Origin: Georgfuchsia toluolica
GTDB taxonomy: Bacteria > Pseudomonadota > Gammaproteobacteria > Burkholderiales > Rhodocyclaceae
Reading direction: 5' to 3'
DNA length: 64,000 bases
Assembly (NCBI RefSeq): GCF_907163265.1
Contig: NZ_CAJQUM010000001.1
Location: forward strand, 1,798,001 to 1,862,000
A program made the translations under genes and the position numbers. Below are positions 24,144 through 33,855 of the stretch, piece by piece. The notes beneath the pieces were generated by a model that had not been told where the DNA came from, did no database searches, and saw only the letters and a list, made by a program, of their open reading frames with translations. Every line of letters starts with the position of its first letter. Positions within the stretch are counted from its first letter, which is position 1.

Positions 24144-24278
24144 CGGAGTATCTTCCCCCCATCTCCCGAAGGGCTCGCTTTGCACAGCTCGCCCGCTTCG
24201 GCAGCGCCGAGCGATGCTCGGCGAATTCCTGCCTTCGCCCCAAGGAAGGGGGAGCGCTTGCGCTCCCCTTGGGAAATA
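24144..24278 (-). repeat. Coding-frame palindromic element in the recO leader (homologue of the purL insert)
   Basis: On the plus strand GGGCTCGCTTTGCACAGCTC (24171-24190) matches the purL copy at 55574-55593 with two differences. The hairpin GCCGAGC-GAT-GCTCGGC (24205-24221) stands where purL has CGGGAAGC-AGC-GCTTCCCG. The flank TGCCTTCGCCCC also corresponds. Read in the recO frame it gives SGRAVQSEP and RWGED, against SGRTVQSEP and GWGQD in purL. A second hairpin, GGGAGCGC-TTGC-GCTCCCC, ends the element near 24278. Confidence 0.75.
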
Positions 24279-24284
24279 ATTGCG

Positions 24285-24375
24285 CCCACCCCTCTTCCCC
24301 CGCCCCAAGGGCGGGGGCGATTAGTCACCCCCCCCTCGTGGAGGGGGAGGCAGGGAGGGGGGGCATGTTTTACCG
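24285..24375 (-). repeat. Further GC-rich palindromic repeat between era and recO
   Basis: Two hairpins stand in line here. CCCCCGCCC-GGGCGGGGG is at about 24297-24318. CCCCCCTCGTGGAGGGGG at about 24330-24348 is followed by GGGAGGGGGGG. The second has the block order of the queF-flanking repeats. Confidence 0.6.
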
Positions 24376-24405
24376 CGCTTGCGCGGGCGGCCCGGCGGAC
24401 GGCAC

Positions 24406-25293
24406 TCATTCGTAGCCCAGCGACTTCAAGGCGCCCTCATCGTCGGCCCAGCCGCTCTTGACCTTGACCCAGGTTTCGAGCCAGACCTTGCCGCCGAACA
24501 ATTTTTCCATGTCGCGGCGCGCGTCGGTGGAGATGCGTTTTAAACGCTCGCCATCCTTGCCGATCACCATGGACTTGTAGGCTTCCTTGTCCACGATCAC
24601 GGCGGCGAAGATGCGGCGCAAATCGTTCTCCTGTTCGAATTTTTCAATCTCGACGGCGATGCCATAGGGCAACTCTTCGCCAAGATTACGGAACAATTTC
24701 TCGCGCAGCAATTCGGCAGCAAGAAAACGCTCGGAACGGTCGGTAATGTCGTCTGCTGAGAAAACCGGCTCGCCCACGGGCAGGTATTTGCCCGCCGTCT
24801 TCAATAACTCGTCGATGCCGGAACCGGATTCCGCGGAGAGCGGCAGAATTTCAGCAAAGGCATATTCGGCAGCGACCTTCTGGATGAAGGGCAGCAGTGC
24901 CGTCTTGTCGGCGAGGCGGTCGATCTTGTTGATGAGCAGCAACACCGGACGCTCAGATGGCAATTGCGGCAGCAAGTCATGTTCGCCCTTGCCCCAGCGT
25001 CCCGCCTCGATCACGAACAGCACGACATCGACATCAACCAGCGTCTGCGACACGCTGCGGTTCATGAGGCGGTTCAGCGCATTCTTGTGGCTTGCCTGGA
25101 AGCCGGGAGTGTCGACGAAAATGAATTGGCAATCGTCCGTGGTCAGCACCCCGTGAATGCGGTGGCGCGTGGTCTGCGCTTTCCTCGAAGTAATGCTGAC
25201 ACGGGCGCCGATCAGGCGATTGACCAGGGTCGACTTGCCGACGTTGGGGCGGCCGACCACGGCAAGATACCCAGTATGAAAATCGTTGCTCAT
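24406..25293 (-). CDS. era: GTPase Era
   Basis: A ribosome-assembly GTPase that binds the 3' end of 16S rRNA. Its 295 residues contain G1 GRPNVGKS, G3 DTPGF and G4 NKID. The C-terminal KH domain follows, with [17 protein letters not shown]. The start is the ATG at 25293 overlapping the rnc stop (ATGA). The longer open frame upstream belongs to rnc in another frame. The rnc-era-recO order is the standard one. Confidence 0.97.
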   Translation of the reverse strand: MSNDFHTGYLAVVGRPNVGKSTLVNRLIGARVSITSRKAQTTRHRIHGVLTTDDCQFIFVDTPGFQASHKNALNRLMNRSVSQTLVDVDVVLFVIEAGRWGKGEHDLLPQLPSERPVLLLINKIDRLADKTALLPFIQKVAAEYAFAEILPLSAESGSGIDELLKTAGKYLPVGEPVFSADDITDRSERFLAAELLREKLFRNLGEELPYGIAVEIEKFEQENDLRRIFAAVIVDKEAYKSMVIGKDGERLKRISTDARRDMEKLFGGKVWLETWVKVKSGWADDEGALKSLGYE

Positions 25294-25967
25294 TTGTTTT
25301 TGATCTGTTCCAGCACGCGCTTGGCCGCTTCCTGTTCCGCGATGCGGCGGCTGGCGCCGGAGCCGCTGCTGCTGATGCCGAGATCGGGAATCAGGCAATC
25401 CACATCGAACTGCTGTGCATGCGCTTCGCCGCGTGTTGCCCGCAGTTCGTAGCGCGGCAGTTCAAGACGCCGGCCCTGAAGCAATTCCTGCAACTCCGTT
25501 TTCGCATCCTTGCCCGCAACAGCCGGATCAATGCAACACAACAAAGGCTGGTAGAGCAACTCGATCACCTTGGCCGCAGCATCGAAACCGGCGTCGAGAT
25601 AGATGGCGCCGAAGACGGCTTCGAGTGCATCGGCAAGGGTGGAGGGACGGCGCTCGCCGCCGCTCTTCAGCTCTCCCTCGCCAAATTTGATATGACTGCC
25701 GAGCTTGATGCGCATGGCCACTTCAGCCAGGGCGCCCTGTTTGACCAGGCTGGCGCGCAGACGGGATAATTCGCCTTCTTTCAACTCGGGGAAGCTGCGG
25801 TACAGCAAAGCGGCAACGCTGCAATTGAGCACGCTGTCGCCGAGAAATTCCAGCCGTTCGTTATGCGGCGTACTGTGGCTGCGGTGGGTCAGCGCCTGGA
25901 CAAGCAGTTCGCGCTTGGCAAAGCGATGGCCGATTGCGTATTCAACGCTATCCAGCGTCGGCGTCAT
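25290..25967 (-). CDS. rnc: Ribonuclease III
   Basis: A double-strand-specific endoribonuclease that processes rRNA precursors and structured mRNAs. The 225 residues have the signature [14 protein letters not shown] with the metal-binding acidic residues, a second acidic site in [16 protein letters not shown], and a C-terminal dsRNA-binding domain ([13 protein letters not shown] ... [14 protein letters not shown]). It overlaps DUF4845 and era by 4 bp each. Confidence 0.97.
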   Translation of the reverse strand: MTPTLDSVEYAIGHRFAKRELLVQALTHRSHSTPHNERLEFLGDSVLNCSVAALLYRSFPELKEGELSRLRASLVKQGALAEVAMRIKLGSHIKFGEGELKSGGERRPSTLADALEAVFGAIYLDAGFDAAAKVIELLYQPLLCCIDPAVAGKDAKTELQELLQGRRLELPRYELRATRGEAHAQQFDVDCLIPDLGISSSGSGASRRIAEQEAAKRVLEQIKNK

Positions 25968-26341
25968 TCTTCCTTCTGCTGGGACGAACTACCCTGAAAG
26001 TCCAGCAACAGGCTGGCATTCGCAAACAGGGGAATTTTCTTGGTATAGGCGAACGAGATCACGATCTGATCGCCATCCTTGGAAATATCCAGGTCCTCGG
26101 GCGTAATGCTTTTGATGTAGGCGACATCAGCTCGTTTTTCAAACGCGACCTTGATGTCGTGCACCGAGCCGCGCACGGCCGGATCGGCGGCCACTGCCTT
26201 GACCTCCCTGACAATGTCCATGTACTCGCTGACTTCCGGAACAATCTTGGCGGCTAGAATCCCCACAAAGCCGAGAATCACGCACACCACCAGCAAGCCG
26301 GTTATCGACATGCCATTTTGCCTTGCCTTCAAAAGCCTCAT
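25964..26341 (-). CDS. DUF4845 membrane protein
   Basis: A 125-residue protein with one N-terminal membrane segment (residues about 12-31, [20 protein letters not shown]) preceded by basic residues, and a soluble periplasmic tail of about 90 residues. The family sits between lepB and rnc in most betaproteobacteria and has no known function. The N-terminus looks pilin-like ([11 protein letters not shown]), but there is no prepilin Gly-Phe cleavage motif with +5 glutamate. It overlaps rnc by 4 bp and follows lepB by ten bases. Confidence 0.8.
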   Translation of the reverse strand: MRLLKARQNGMSITGLLVVCVILGFVGILAAKIVPEVSEYMDIVREVKAVAADPAVRGSVHDIKVAFEKRADVAYIKSITPEDLDISKDGDQIVISFAYTKKIPLFANASLLLDFQGSSSQQKEE

Positions 26342-26351
26342 CGTCTTCCCC

Positions 26352-27137
26352 CTATTTGAACGACCCGATGCGCTTCAGGTCGCTGAAGTTGAACCAGATG
26401 AAGAAAGCCCTGCCGACGATGTTCTCGTCCGGCACAAACCCCCAGTAGCGGCTGTCCTGCGAGTTGTCGCGATTATCGCCCATCATGAAGTAATGGCCGG
26501 GCGGCACCACGCACTCGACGCCGTTCGCATTGTAGTGGCAATTCTCGATGTGGGGAAACCGCGTAATGGGCAGAATTGGGGCCTCTGTTTCACGGTCGAG
26601 CAGGATTGAATGTTTCACCGCGCCGAGCTGCTCCTGATAGCGCGGCGTATAGAACAGTCCCGCGCCGAGGTAGGGCTGGTCTTTATCGAGCGGGACCGGC
26701 TTGCCATTGATCATGAGTTGCTTGTTGAAATAAGCGATTTTGTCGCCGGGCAGGCCGACCACGCGCTTGATATAGTCGAGCGATGGGTTCACCGGATAAC
26801 GGAACACCATCACGTCGCCGCGTTGCGGCGCGTTGAGCTCGATGACCTTCTTGTTGATCACCGGCAGGCGGATGCCATAAGTATATTTATTGACCAGGAT
26901 GAAATCGCCCACATGCAGGGTCGGAACCATCGAGCCGGAGGGAATCTTGTAGGGCTCAACCAGGAAGGAACGCAAAAAGAAGACAACAAGGATCACCGGA
27001 AAAAAACTGGCGCCATATTCGACCCACCACGGATTTGGCGTCCCCGGCTGGCGGCGTTTGCGCGAAATGAAATGATCGACCAGCCAGAGCAGGCCAGTGG
27101 CGACCAGCAGCACGAACAGAATCAGGGCAAAGTTCAT
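26352..27137 (-). CDS. lepB: Signal peptidase I
   Basis: An inner-membrane protease that cleaves signal peptides of secreted proteins. The 261 residues have two N-terminal membrane segments (about 3-20 and 44-60). The catalytic serine is in PSGSM (Ser69), the general-base lysine in [11 protein letters not shown] (Lys124), and the C-terminal [12 protein letters not shown] box is present. It overlaps lepA by 4 bp, the usual lepA-lepB arrangement. Confidence 0.97.
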   Translation of the reverse strand: MNFALILFVLLVATGLLWLVDHFISRKRRQPGTPNPWWVEYGASFFPVILVVFFLRSFLVEPYKIPSGSMVPTLHVGDFILVNKYTYGIRLPVINKKVIELNAPQRGDVMVFRYPVNPSLDYIKRVVGLPGDKIAYFNKQLMINGKPVPLDKDQPYLGAGLFYTPRYQEQLGAVKHSILLDRETEAPILPITRFPHIENCHYNANGVECVVPPGHYFMMGDNRDNSQDSRYWGFVPDENIVGRAFFIWFNFSDLKRIGSFK

Positions 27138-28927
27138 TTGTCACCTACTCTCAGCACCGCGAGGAAGGCTTCCTGCGGAATTTCGACACGGCCAACCTGC
27201 TTCATGCGTTTCTTGCCGGCCTTCTGTTTCTCGAGCAATTTCTTTTTGCGCGTGATGTCGCCGCCATAGCACTTGGCCAACACATCCTTGCGCATCGCCT
27301 TGACGTTCTCGCGTGCGACGATGTTGGAACCGATCGCGGCCTGGATCGCCACGTCGTACATCTGGCGCGGAATCAACTGGCGCATCTTGGCGGCCAGTTC
27401 GCGGCCGCGATACGGAGCATTGGCGCGATGCACGATCAAGGACAGCGCATCGACCTTGTCGCCGTTGATCAGCACGTCGAGCTTCACCACATCGGCAGTG
27501 CGATATTCCTTGAATTCGTAATCGAGCGAGGCATAGCCGCGCGAAACCGACTTCAGCTTGTCGAAGAAATCCATCACCACTTCGGCCATTGGCATTTCGT
27601 ATGTCAATTGCACCTGGCGACCATGGTAGGCGATATCCATCTGCCGACCACGCTTCTGCTCGCACAGCGTGATGACTGCGCCAAGGTATTCCTGCGGTAC
27701 GAAAATCTTGGTGGTGATGATCGGCTCGCGAATTTCCTCGATTTTCTGCACTTCCGGCAGCTTTGACGGATTCTCTATCTGGATCAGCGAGCCATCGTGC
27801 AGCAGCACTTCGTAAATCACGGTCGGCGCGGTAGTAATCAGGTCCTGGTCGAACTCGCGTTCCAGCCGTTCCTGCACGATTTCCATGTGCAAGAGGCCGA
27901 GAAAGCCGCAGCGAAAGCCGAAACCCAGCGCCTGCGAAACTTCGGGTTCGTAATGCAGCGAGGCATCGTTGAGATGCAGCTTCTCCAGCGCGTCGCGCAG
28001 AGTGTCGTATTGATTCGACTCGATTGGATAGAGGCCCGCAAACACCTGCGGCTTGATTTCCTTGAAGCCGGGCAACGCCTCCGCGGCGGGCTTGTCCGCC
28101 AGCGTCACTGTGTCGCCCACTTTGGCCGCCTTGATCTCCTTGATGCCGGAGATGATGAAACCTACCTCGCCCGCCGCGAGCGTTTCCTTTGGCTGCGATT
28201 TGGGCGTAAACACGCCGACCTGTTCGCACAAATGCACGCTGCCGGCCGCCATCAGCCTGATCCTGTCCTTCGATTTCAGGCGGCCGTCCACCACCCGCAC
28301 CAGCATCACCACGCCGACATAGTTGTCGAACCAGGAGTCGATGATCAGCGCCTTCAACGGCGCTTCGGGATCGCCCTTTGGCGGCGGAATGCGGGCGATG
28401 ACCGCTTCGAGCACATCATCCACGCCCATGCCGGACTTGGCCGAACAGGGAATGGCATCGGTCGCGTCGATGCCGATCACGTCCTCGATTTCCTGCCGGG
28501 CGTTGTCGGGATCGGCCTGTGGCAGATCCATCTTGTTCAGCACCGGCACCACTTCGACGCCAAGCTCGATCGCCGTATAGCAGTTGGCCACGGTCTGCGC
28601 CTCGACGCCTTGCGAGGCATCCACCACCAGCAGCGCGCCTTCGCAGGCCGAGAGCGAACGCGAGACTTCGTAGGAGAAGTCCACATGTCCCGGCGTGTCG
28701 ATCAGGTTCAGGTTGTAACGCTGACCATCACGCGCTGTATACGAGAGTGCCGCAGTCTGCGCCTTGATGGTGATGCCGCGCTCCTTTTCCAGGTCCATCG
28801 AGTCGAGCACCTGGGCTTCCATCTCGCGCTCGGAGAGACCGCCGCAACGCTGAATGATGCGATCCGCCAAGGTCGATTTGCCGTGGTCGATATGGGCGAT
28901 GATGGAGAAGTTGCGGATGTGCTTCAA
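27134..28927 (-). CDS. lepA: Elongation factor 4 (LepA)
   Basis: A ribosome-associated translational GTPase, 597 residues, normal length. The G-domain motifs [14 protein letters not shown] and NKMDLP are intact and the LepA-specific C-terminal domain ends with [16 protein letters not shown]. The N-terminus M-HIRNFS fits the family only if the start is the TTG at 28925-28927. This codon follows directly on the U run of a terminator hairpin, with no Shine-Dalgarno sequence. Expression may therefore be low, coupled to read-through, or start at a very short leader. Confidence 0.95.
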   Translation of the reverse strand: MKHIRNFSIIAHIDHGKSTLADRIIQRCGGLSEREMEAQVLDSMDLEKERGITIKAQTAALSYTARDGQRYNLNLIDTPGHVDFSYEVSRSLSACEGALLVVDASQGVEAQTVANCYTAIELGVEVVPVLNKMDLPQADPDNARQEIEDVIGIDATDAIPCSAKSGMGVDDVLEAVIARIPPPKGDPEAPLKALIIDSWFDNYVGVVMLVRVVDGRLKSKDRIRLMAAGSVHLCEQVGVFTPKSQPKETLAAGEVGFIISGIKEIKAAKVGDTVTLADKPAAEALPGFKEIKPQVFAGLYPIESNQYDTLRDALEKLHLNDASLHYEPEVSQALGFGFRCGFLGLLHMEIVQERLEREFDQDLITTAPTVIYEVLLHDGSLIQIENPSKLPEVQKIEEIREPIITTKIFVPQEYLGAVITLCEQKRGRQMDIAYHGRQVQLTYEMPMAEVVMDFFDKLKSVSRGYASLDYEFKEYRTADVVKLDVLINGDKVDALSLIVHRANAPYRGRELAAKMRQLIPRQMYDVAIQAAIGSNIVARENVKAMRKDVLAKCYGGDITRKKKLLEKQKAGKKRMKQVGRVEIPQEAFLAVLRVGDK

Positions 28928-28928
28928 A

Positions 28929-28954
28929 ATAAAAAAGGTGCTTCTTCAGCACCT
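28929..28954 (-). terminator. Hairpin between grx and lepA
   Basis: On the minus strand AAGGTGCTG and AGCACCTT pair around a short loop and run into TTTTTTATTTTG. The last bases are the TTG start of lepA, so terminator and start codon abut. Confidence 0.8.
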
Positions 28955-28993
28955 TACGGTAGGTTGGCGGGTGTGCTTCACTGAAGGGCGATT

Positions 28994-29242
28994 TTACTGG
29001 AAGCGGGCCAAATACTCACGCACTTTCGGCACGTCGAGGAAGTAGTGACACAACTCCACGCCGCCTTCATCGGCCAGCACCGGCACCAGTTCGTCATAGC
29101 GCGCCTCCAGTGCCGAATCGGTATCGACATCGACCACCGCCACCTCGAAAATAAACTCGCCGCGCAGGGATTCCAGCGCGGCGAGCATGTCATCGCAAAG
29201 ATGACAGTAGGTACGGCCATAAAATGTCAGATTACAAGTCAA
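28994..29242 (-). CDS. Glutaredoxin-family protein
   Basis: An 82-residue thioredoxin-fold protein of the DUF836/glutaredoxin-like group. The redox motif is CHLC at residues 13-16 (YCHLCDDM), followed by the cis-proline region PVLADEGG. Proteins of this type stand between mucD and lepA in many beta- and gammaproteobacteria. The electron donor and target are unknown. Confidence 0.8.
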   Translation of the reverse strand: MTCNLTFYGRTYCHLCDDMLAALESLRGEFIFEVAVVDVDTDSALEARYDELVPVLADEGGVELCHYFLDVPKVREYLARFQ

Positions 29243-29249
29243 TGCCTAA

Positions 29250-29332
29250 GCCGCCCTGACCGAAGGAAATCCCCATGGGACAAGATTGACTTGGCCCCAC
29301 GGGAGCGGTTCGGGCCACAGGCCGAACCGGGG
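29250..29332 (+). repeat. GACCGAAGG palindromic repeat between mucD and grx
   Basis: The core CCTGACCGAAGGAAATCCCC is followed by TGGGACAAG and GACTTGGCCCC, then a hairpin CGGTTCGG...CCGAACCG at 29306-29329. The core is nearly identical to the copy inside relA at 54144-54190. Shorter copies are at 3490-3556 (two units) and 45299-45325. Confidence 0.8.
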
Positions 29333-29339
29333 AGAGATA

Positions 29340-30782
29340 TTATTTCTCACCAACACCCTTGATGGTCACGAAAACCTGGGCTTCGCCGCGCTTCACGAGC
29401 AAGGTCAGCGTCGCCGACTTGTCGATCTTGCCGAGCAGGCTGTTGAACTGCTCGACCGATTTCACCTCGGTCTGAACCCCCTTGTGCATCAGGCCCAGAA
29501 TCAGGTCGCCGGGCTGCAGATCGCCGCGCAGGCCATTTCTCACGTCTTCGACAAGTATGCCATTGTCAATACCGGCCTGCTGCTTCTGTTCGGCCGTCAG
29601 GTCGGAAAGGGCAAGACCAAAGCGATTGCTGGCCTGCGGTTCGGCCGCTTTTCCGCGGCGTTTGCCGGGATGCCCGCCCGGCTTGGCATCTTCGCTGGGC
29701 ATCTCGCCCACGGTGACTGTCAGCGTCTTCAGCTTGCCGTCACGCCAGACCTGCAATATCGATTGCGTACCCGGCCTGGTTGATCCAACATAGCGCGACA
29801 AATCCGCCGACTGCGCCACCGCCTTGCCGTCGAACTTGAGGATCACATCGCCATCGGCCAAACCTGCCTTGTCGGCCGGGGAGCCTTTCTCCACCTTGGC
29901 CACCAGCGCGCCCTCAAGCTTGGAGAGACCGAAGGATTCGGCCATCTCTTTGGTTAATTCCTGTACCGCCACGCCGATACGTCCGCGCGATACGCGGCCA
30001 TTTGTCTGCAACTGATTCTTGATATCCAGCGCCACGTCGATCGGAATGGCGAAGGAAAGGCCCATGTAACCGCCGCTGCGACTGAAAATCTGCGAATTGA
30101 TGCCAACCACCTCGCCCCTCATATTGAACAGCGGCCCGCCGGAATTACCGGGGTTGATGGCCGCATCGGTCTGGATGAAAGGCACATAGTTTTCCTGCGG
30201 CAACTGACGGCCTTTGGCGCTGACAATGCCAGCCGTGACCGAATTGTCAAAACCGAACGGTGAGCCGATGGCCACTACCCATTCCCCGACTTTAAGTTTC
30301 GACGCGTCGCCGAGTTTGACCACCGGCAGGCCTCTGGCGTTGATCTTGATCAGCGCCACGTCGGTGCGCCTGTCGGCGCCCAGCACCTTGGCCTTGAACT
30401 CGCGCTTGTCGGTCAACCTGACCAGAACCTCGTCCGCGTCATTCACGACGTGCGCATTGGTCAGGATCAAGCCGTCCGCGCCAACGATAAAGCCGGAACC
30501 GAGCGACTTGCTTTCATAGTCGTGTGGAATACCAGGCATCGGGTGCTGGCCGAAACGGCGGAATAATTCCGCCATCGGATCGTCGTCGCCGAAGGGAGAC
30601 TGGAACTGCGGCCCCCCGCGCATCGCATGAACGACCTGGGTCGTGCTGATGTTAACCACCGCAGGCCCCTGCTTTTCTACCAGGTCGGTGAAGTCGGGCA
30701 GGTCCCGTGATTGCGCGGACGCGAGTGCTGCTGCCAGCATCAGGCACGCCGCCGCCAACGCATTTCTAATCATATTTGTCAT
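29340..30782 (-). CDS. mucD: Periplasmic serine protease DegP/MucD
   Basis: A 480-residue HtrA-family protease and chaperone for misfolded envelope proteins. A signal peptide ends near ASAQS at residues 21-25. The catalytic triad is His111 (TNAHVV), Asp141 (DVALIKI) and Ser214 (GNSGGP), all intact. Two PDZ domains follow (about 255-340 and 385-475). It is placed after rpoE-rseA as in the algU-mucABCD locus, so it is probably part of the sigma-E response. GAGGAA lies about nine bases upstream of the ATG at 30782. A second ATG three codons in is possible. Confidence 0.94.
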   Translation of the reverse strand: MTNMIRNALAAACLMLAAALASAQSRDLPDFTDLVEKQGPAVVNISTTQVVHAMRGGPQFQSPFGDDDPMAELFRRFGQHPMPGIPHDYESKSLGSGFIVGADGLILTNAHVVNDADEVLVRLTDKREFKAKVLGADRRTDVALIKINARGLPVVKLGDASKLKVGEWVVAIGSPFGFDNSVTAGIVSAKGRQLPQENYVPFIQTDAAINPGNSGGPLFNMRGEVVGINSQIFSRSGGYMGLSFAIPIDVALDIKNQLQTNGRVSRGRIGVAVQELTKEMAESFGLSKLEGALVAKVEKGSPADKAGLADGDVILKFDGKAVAQSADLSRYVGSTRPGTQSILQVWRDGKLKTLTVTVGEMPSEDAKPGGHPGKRRGKAAEPQASNRFGLALSDLTAEQKQQAGIDNGILVEDVRNGLRGDLQPGDLILGLMHKGVQTEVKSVEQFNSLLGKIDKSATLTLLVKRGEAQVFVTIKGVGEK

Positions 30783-30892
30783 ATTCCGGGGTTCCTCTTT
30801 GAATGCAAGAAATGATTATTCTGAAGTGCGACATGCGTTTAGGTCCACTCCGTTTTGCAAACGTATGTAACAGCACCCGCCCCGCGCTCGCG

Positions 30893-31129
30893 CTATGGAT
30901 TGACAATCCCCTGCGGCGCCAGCACTACCGGTTCGTCAGCCAGATGGTCGAGTACCGTGCCAGTAATCTCGGTCGCGAGATGCGGCTCGCGACGCAAGGC
31001 GTCGCCGATCAGCGCATAGGTGCAAGAAATACGCCGCAACTCTTTGTCTTCATGCATCGAAATACAAACCTCGCGCATCTCGTGGGTATCGAGTTCGCCG
31101 TCAATCAGGGCCGAAATTTTCGTTTTCAT
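30893..31129 (-). CDS. rseA: Short RseA-like anti-sigma factor lacking a membrane segment
   Basis: 78 residues matching only the cytoplasmic N-terminal domain of RseA/MucA (MKTKISALIDGELDTHE, YALIGDALRREPHL). Family members usually continue with a transmembrane helix and a periplasmic domain that binds RseB. This frame stops after VVLAPQGIVNP. The 110 bases to mucD contain no coding continuation. AGGAG lies six bases before the ATG at 31129, whose A is also the last base of the rpoE stop (TGATG). It should still bind sigma-E but cannot be controlled by DegS/RseP membrane proteolysis in the usual way. Confidence 0.8.
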   Translation of the reverse strand: MKTKISALIDGELDTHEMREVCISMHEDKELRRISCTYALIGDALRREPHLATEITGTVLDHLADEPVVLAPQGIVNP

Positions 31130-31728
31130 CACCATCTCCTGTCAGGCGCAACATCCAGCAAGGGCTTCAACTCTTCTGCAATTGCCTCGCGCGCGCGGAA
31201 AATCCGGGAGCGCACGGTGCCGATCGGGCAGTTTGTCGCGGTCGCGATTTCTTCATAAGAAAGACCGTCTATTTCACGCAGCGTAACCGCGATGCGCAGG
31301 TCTTCCGGCAGGCGATCCAAGGCCGCATTCACTGTCTCGGCAATCTGCCGCGACATCAGAATATGCTCCGGTGTATCCGTATCGCGCAGCAACTCACCGC
31401 TGTCGAAATCTTCCGCTTCCTCATTGTCCGCGTTGGTCAATGTTGATACCTTGCGCTCATTGGCCATCAGCCAGTTCTTTGCAGCATTGATACCAATGCG
31501 GTATAGCCAGGTGTAGAACGCACTCTCGCCGCGAAAGCCGGGCAAGGCACGGTAGGCCTTGATGAAGGCCTCCTGCGTCACTTCCTCAGCCTCGGCCGGA
31601 TTACGCACCAGTCGCATGATCAACCGCATCAGCTTGCGCTGATACTTCGTCACCAATAGCCCAAAAGCCTGCTGGTCGCCGGCCTGGATGCGTTGCACCA
31701 GTGCCTGGTCCGCTTTGCGCTCTCCCAT
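31129..31728 (-). CDS. rpoE: Extracytoplasmic-stress sigma factor RpoE/AlgU
   Basis: A 199-residue ECF sigma factor. Region 2 holds LVTKYQRKLMRLIMRLVRN and EAEEVTQEAFIKAYRAL. Region 4 holds LPEDLRIAVTLREIDGLSYEEIA and GTVRSRIFRAREA. It directs transcription of envelope-stress genes and usually its own operon. It is followed with a one-base stop/start overlap by the short rseA and then mucD. No clear sigma-E promoter was found in the 174 bases shared with the divergent nadB. Confidence 0.95.
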   Translation of the reverse strand: MGERKADQALVQRIQAGDQQAFGLLVTKYQRKLMRLIMRLVRNPAEAEEVTQEAFIKAYRALPGFRGESAFYTWLYRIGINAAKNWLMANERKVSTLTNADNEEAEDFDSGELLRDTDTPEHILMSRQIAETVNAALDRLPEDLRIAVTLREIDGLSYEEIATATNCPIGTVRSRIFRAREAIAEELKPLLDVAPDRRW

Positions 31729-31883
31729 CCGCAGGATTCCCTCGGTTGTTATTGACGCCCATTTTCTATCTGATCCGCTTGCGAAGTATATCCGAAGCCC
31801 TTGCAGCCACTCTATTTGCCGCTAACAGACACCCCCTCTCCTGCCCATTCTCAGAAGACCAGCAGCAACCTGATAAGTTCCAC

Positions 31884-31893
31884 ATGTTATAGT
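31884..31893 (+). promoter_or_regulatory. Extended -10 promoter of nadB
   Basis: TG-T-TATAGT (31885-31893) is an extended -10 box ending only nine bases before the nadB ATG at 31903. The transcript would start at or within a few bases of the ATG, giving a leaderless or nearly leaderless mRNA. Confidence 0.45.
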
Positions 31894-31902
31894 TGCGCGC
31901 TC

Positions 31903-33501
31903 ATGTCTCACCCTTCACCTCACTCTCCCATCAAATACTACGATGTGCTGATCCTGGGCAGCGGCCTGGCGGGCCAGTCGCTCGCCCTGCGCCTCGCCGA
32001 AACGCACAAAGTGGCACTTGTCACCAAGCGCAAGCTGGAAGACTCCTCCTCGGCCAAAGCCCAGGGAGGAATCGCCGCCGTACTCGACACCACCGATTCG
32101 ATCAAGTCACATATTGACGACACGCTCATCGCCGGCGCGGGCCTGTGCGACGAAGCCGCCACGCGCTACATCGTCGAACACAGCGCCGAAGCAGTGCGCT
32201 GGCTGATCGACAAAGGCGTGCCTTTCACGCGTGACGAAACCAAGTTTGGTTTCCACCTCACGCGCGAAGGCGGACATAGCCACCGCCGCATCATCCACGC
32301 CGCCGATGCCACCGGCAACGCCGTGCAACAGACGCTCACGGAAATCGTGCGCAAACACCCCAATATTTCCATACTCGAAGATCACATCGCCGTCGATCTC
32401 ATCACCGGCGCCAAACTGGGACTGAAACGCCAACGCTGCTGGGGCGCTTACGTCCTCGACCTACAAAGCGGCCATGTCGTTACCATCGGCGCGCCCTATA
32501 CCGTGCTTGCCACTGGCGGCGCAGGCAAGGCCTACCTTTACACCACCAACCCCGACATCGCCACCGGCGATGGGGTTGCCATGGCCTGGCGCGCCGGCTG
32601 CCGCGTCGCCAACATGGAGTTCATCCAGTTTCATCCCACCTGTCTTTATCACCCGCAGGCCAAGTCCTTCCTCATCTCCGAGGCTGTGCGTGGTGAAGGC
32701 GGCCTGCTGCGCCTGCCCGACGGCACGCGCTTCATGGACCAGCACGATCCGCGCGGCGAACTCGCCACGCGCGACATCGTCGCGCGCGCCATCGACTACC
32801 AGATGAAGAAGCATGGCGTTGATTGCGTCTATCTCGACATAACGCATCGCTCCGCCGACTTCCTGCGCGAACACTTCCCCAATATCTACAACCGCTGCCT
32901 GGAACTTGGCATCGACATCGCCAAGCAGTGGATTCCAGTCGTACCCGCCGCCCATTTCTCCTGCGGCGGCATCGTCACCGATCTCTCGGCACGCACCGAT
33001 GTGCCCGCCCTCTATGCGCTCGGCGAAGCCGCCTGCACCGGGCTGCATGGCGCCAACCGCCTCGCCAGCAACTCATTGCTCGAATGCGTGGTGTTGTCGC
33101 AAGCCGCTGCGAAGGATATTTGCGAACAGCAAAAGCCGCCGGCCGCACCCAAGCTGCCGCACTGGGACGAAAGCCGCGTCGCAGATGCCGATGAAGAAGT
33201 CGTCATTTCCCACAACTGGGAGGAATTGCGCCGATTCATGTGGGACTATGTCGGCATAGTCCGCACCGACAAGCGACTGGCCCGCGCCTTGCACCGCATC
33301 CGTTTGCTTGAACGCGAAATTGCCGAGTATTACGCCAACTTCCGCATCAGCAATGATCTAATCGAGTTGCGCAATCTCGTTCTCAACGCGCACCTCATCG
33401 TGCGTTGCGCGCAAAAACGCAAGGAAAGCCGTGGGCTGCATTACAGCCTCGACTATCCGCAGTTGTCGGCCAAGGCGCGCAATACCGTCCTCACGCCCTA
33501 G
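31903..33501 (+). CDS. nadB: L-aspartate oxidase
   Basis: An FAD flavoenzyme that oxidises aspartate to iminoaspartate, the first step of NAD synthesis. With the ATG at 31903 it has 532 residues. The FAD-binding motif is in [15 protein letters not shown], the substrate loop is [14 protein letters not shown]-like ([12 protein letters not shown]), and the C-terminal helical domain is present. The open frame runs 34 codons further upstream but without homology. nadA and nadC are not in the window. No Shine-Dalgarno precedes the start, which agrees with the short leader suggested by the promoter. Confidence 0.95.
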   Translation: MSHPSPHSPIKYYDVLILGSGLAGQSLALRLAETHKVALVTKRKLEDSSSAKAQGGIAAVLDTTDSIKSHIDDTLIAGAGLCDEAATRYIVEHSAEAVRWLIDKGVPFTRDETKFGFHLTREGGHSHRRIIHAADATGNAVQQTLTEIVRKHPNISILEDHIAVDLITGAKLGLKRQRCWGAYVLDLQSGHVVTIGAPYTVLATGGAGKAYLYTTNPDIATGDGVAMAWRAGCRVANMEFIQFHPTCLYHPQAKSFLISEAVRGEGGLLRLPDGTRFMDQHDPRGELATRDIVARAIDYQMKKHGVDCVYLDITHRSADFLREHFPNIYNRCLELGIDIAKQWIPVVPAAHFSCGGIVTDLSARTDVPALYALGEAACTGLHGANRLASNSLLECVVLSQAAAKDICEQQKPPAAPKLPHWDESRVADADEEVVISHNWEELRRFMWDYVGIVRTDKRLARALHRIRLLEREIAEYYANFRISNDLIELRNLVLNAHLIVRCAQKRKESRGLHYSLDYPQLSAKARNTVLTP

Positions 33502-33590
33502 GCCAAAACCCTTCTTCCCGGACTCCCCATAAGCGGCAGATTTCAGCACCATGGACAGCAAACCTGCCGCTGGCCGTGCAGGGCTTCTGC

Positions 33591-33596
33591 TAGAAT
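33591..33596 (+). promoter_or_regulatory. Promoter -10 of tRNA-Ser
   Basis: TGC-TAGAAT is an extended -10 about 19 bases before the mature 5' end of tRNA-Ser. Upstream, GCGGCAG and CTGCCGC form an inverted repeat (about 33533-33570) that could end the nadB transcript, although no T run follows. Confidence 0.45.
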
Positions 33597-33614
33597 TCGC
33601 GGCGCTTCAGAACC

Positions 33615-33705
<91 letters not shown>

Positions 33706-33855
33706 TGCTTAAGGCATAATAAGACAGCATTGATATATTTAGCCGGGTGAATTCAACTCTGAAGTGCAACGGAGTCATCAGGTGTGGCTGCATCATGAAG
33801 ACCTTGGGATGATTTTGAAGCCGAGGCATTTCCTGTATCGATGAAGTATGCAGAA

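Noticed and set aside
33742-33775. Sequence resembling an IS30-type terminal repeat (GAATTCAACTCTGAAGTGCAAC)
   Set aside because: No second end, transposase remnant or target duplication was found, so the resemblance is too weak to call.
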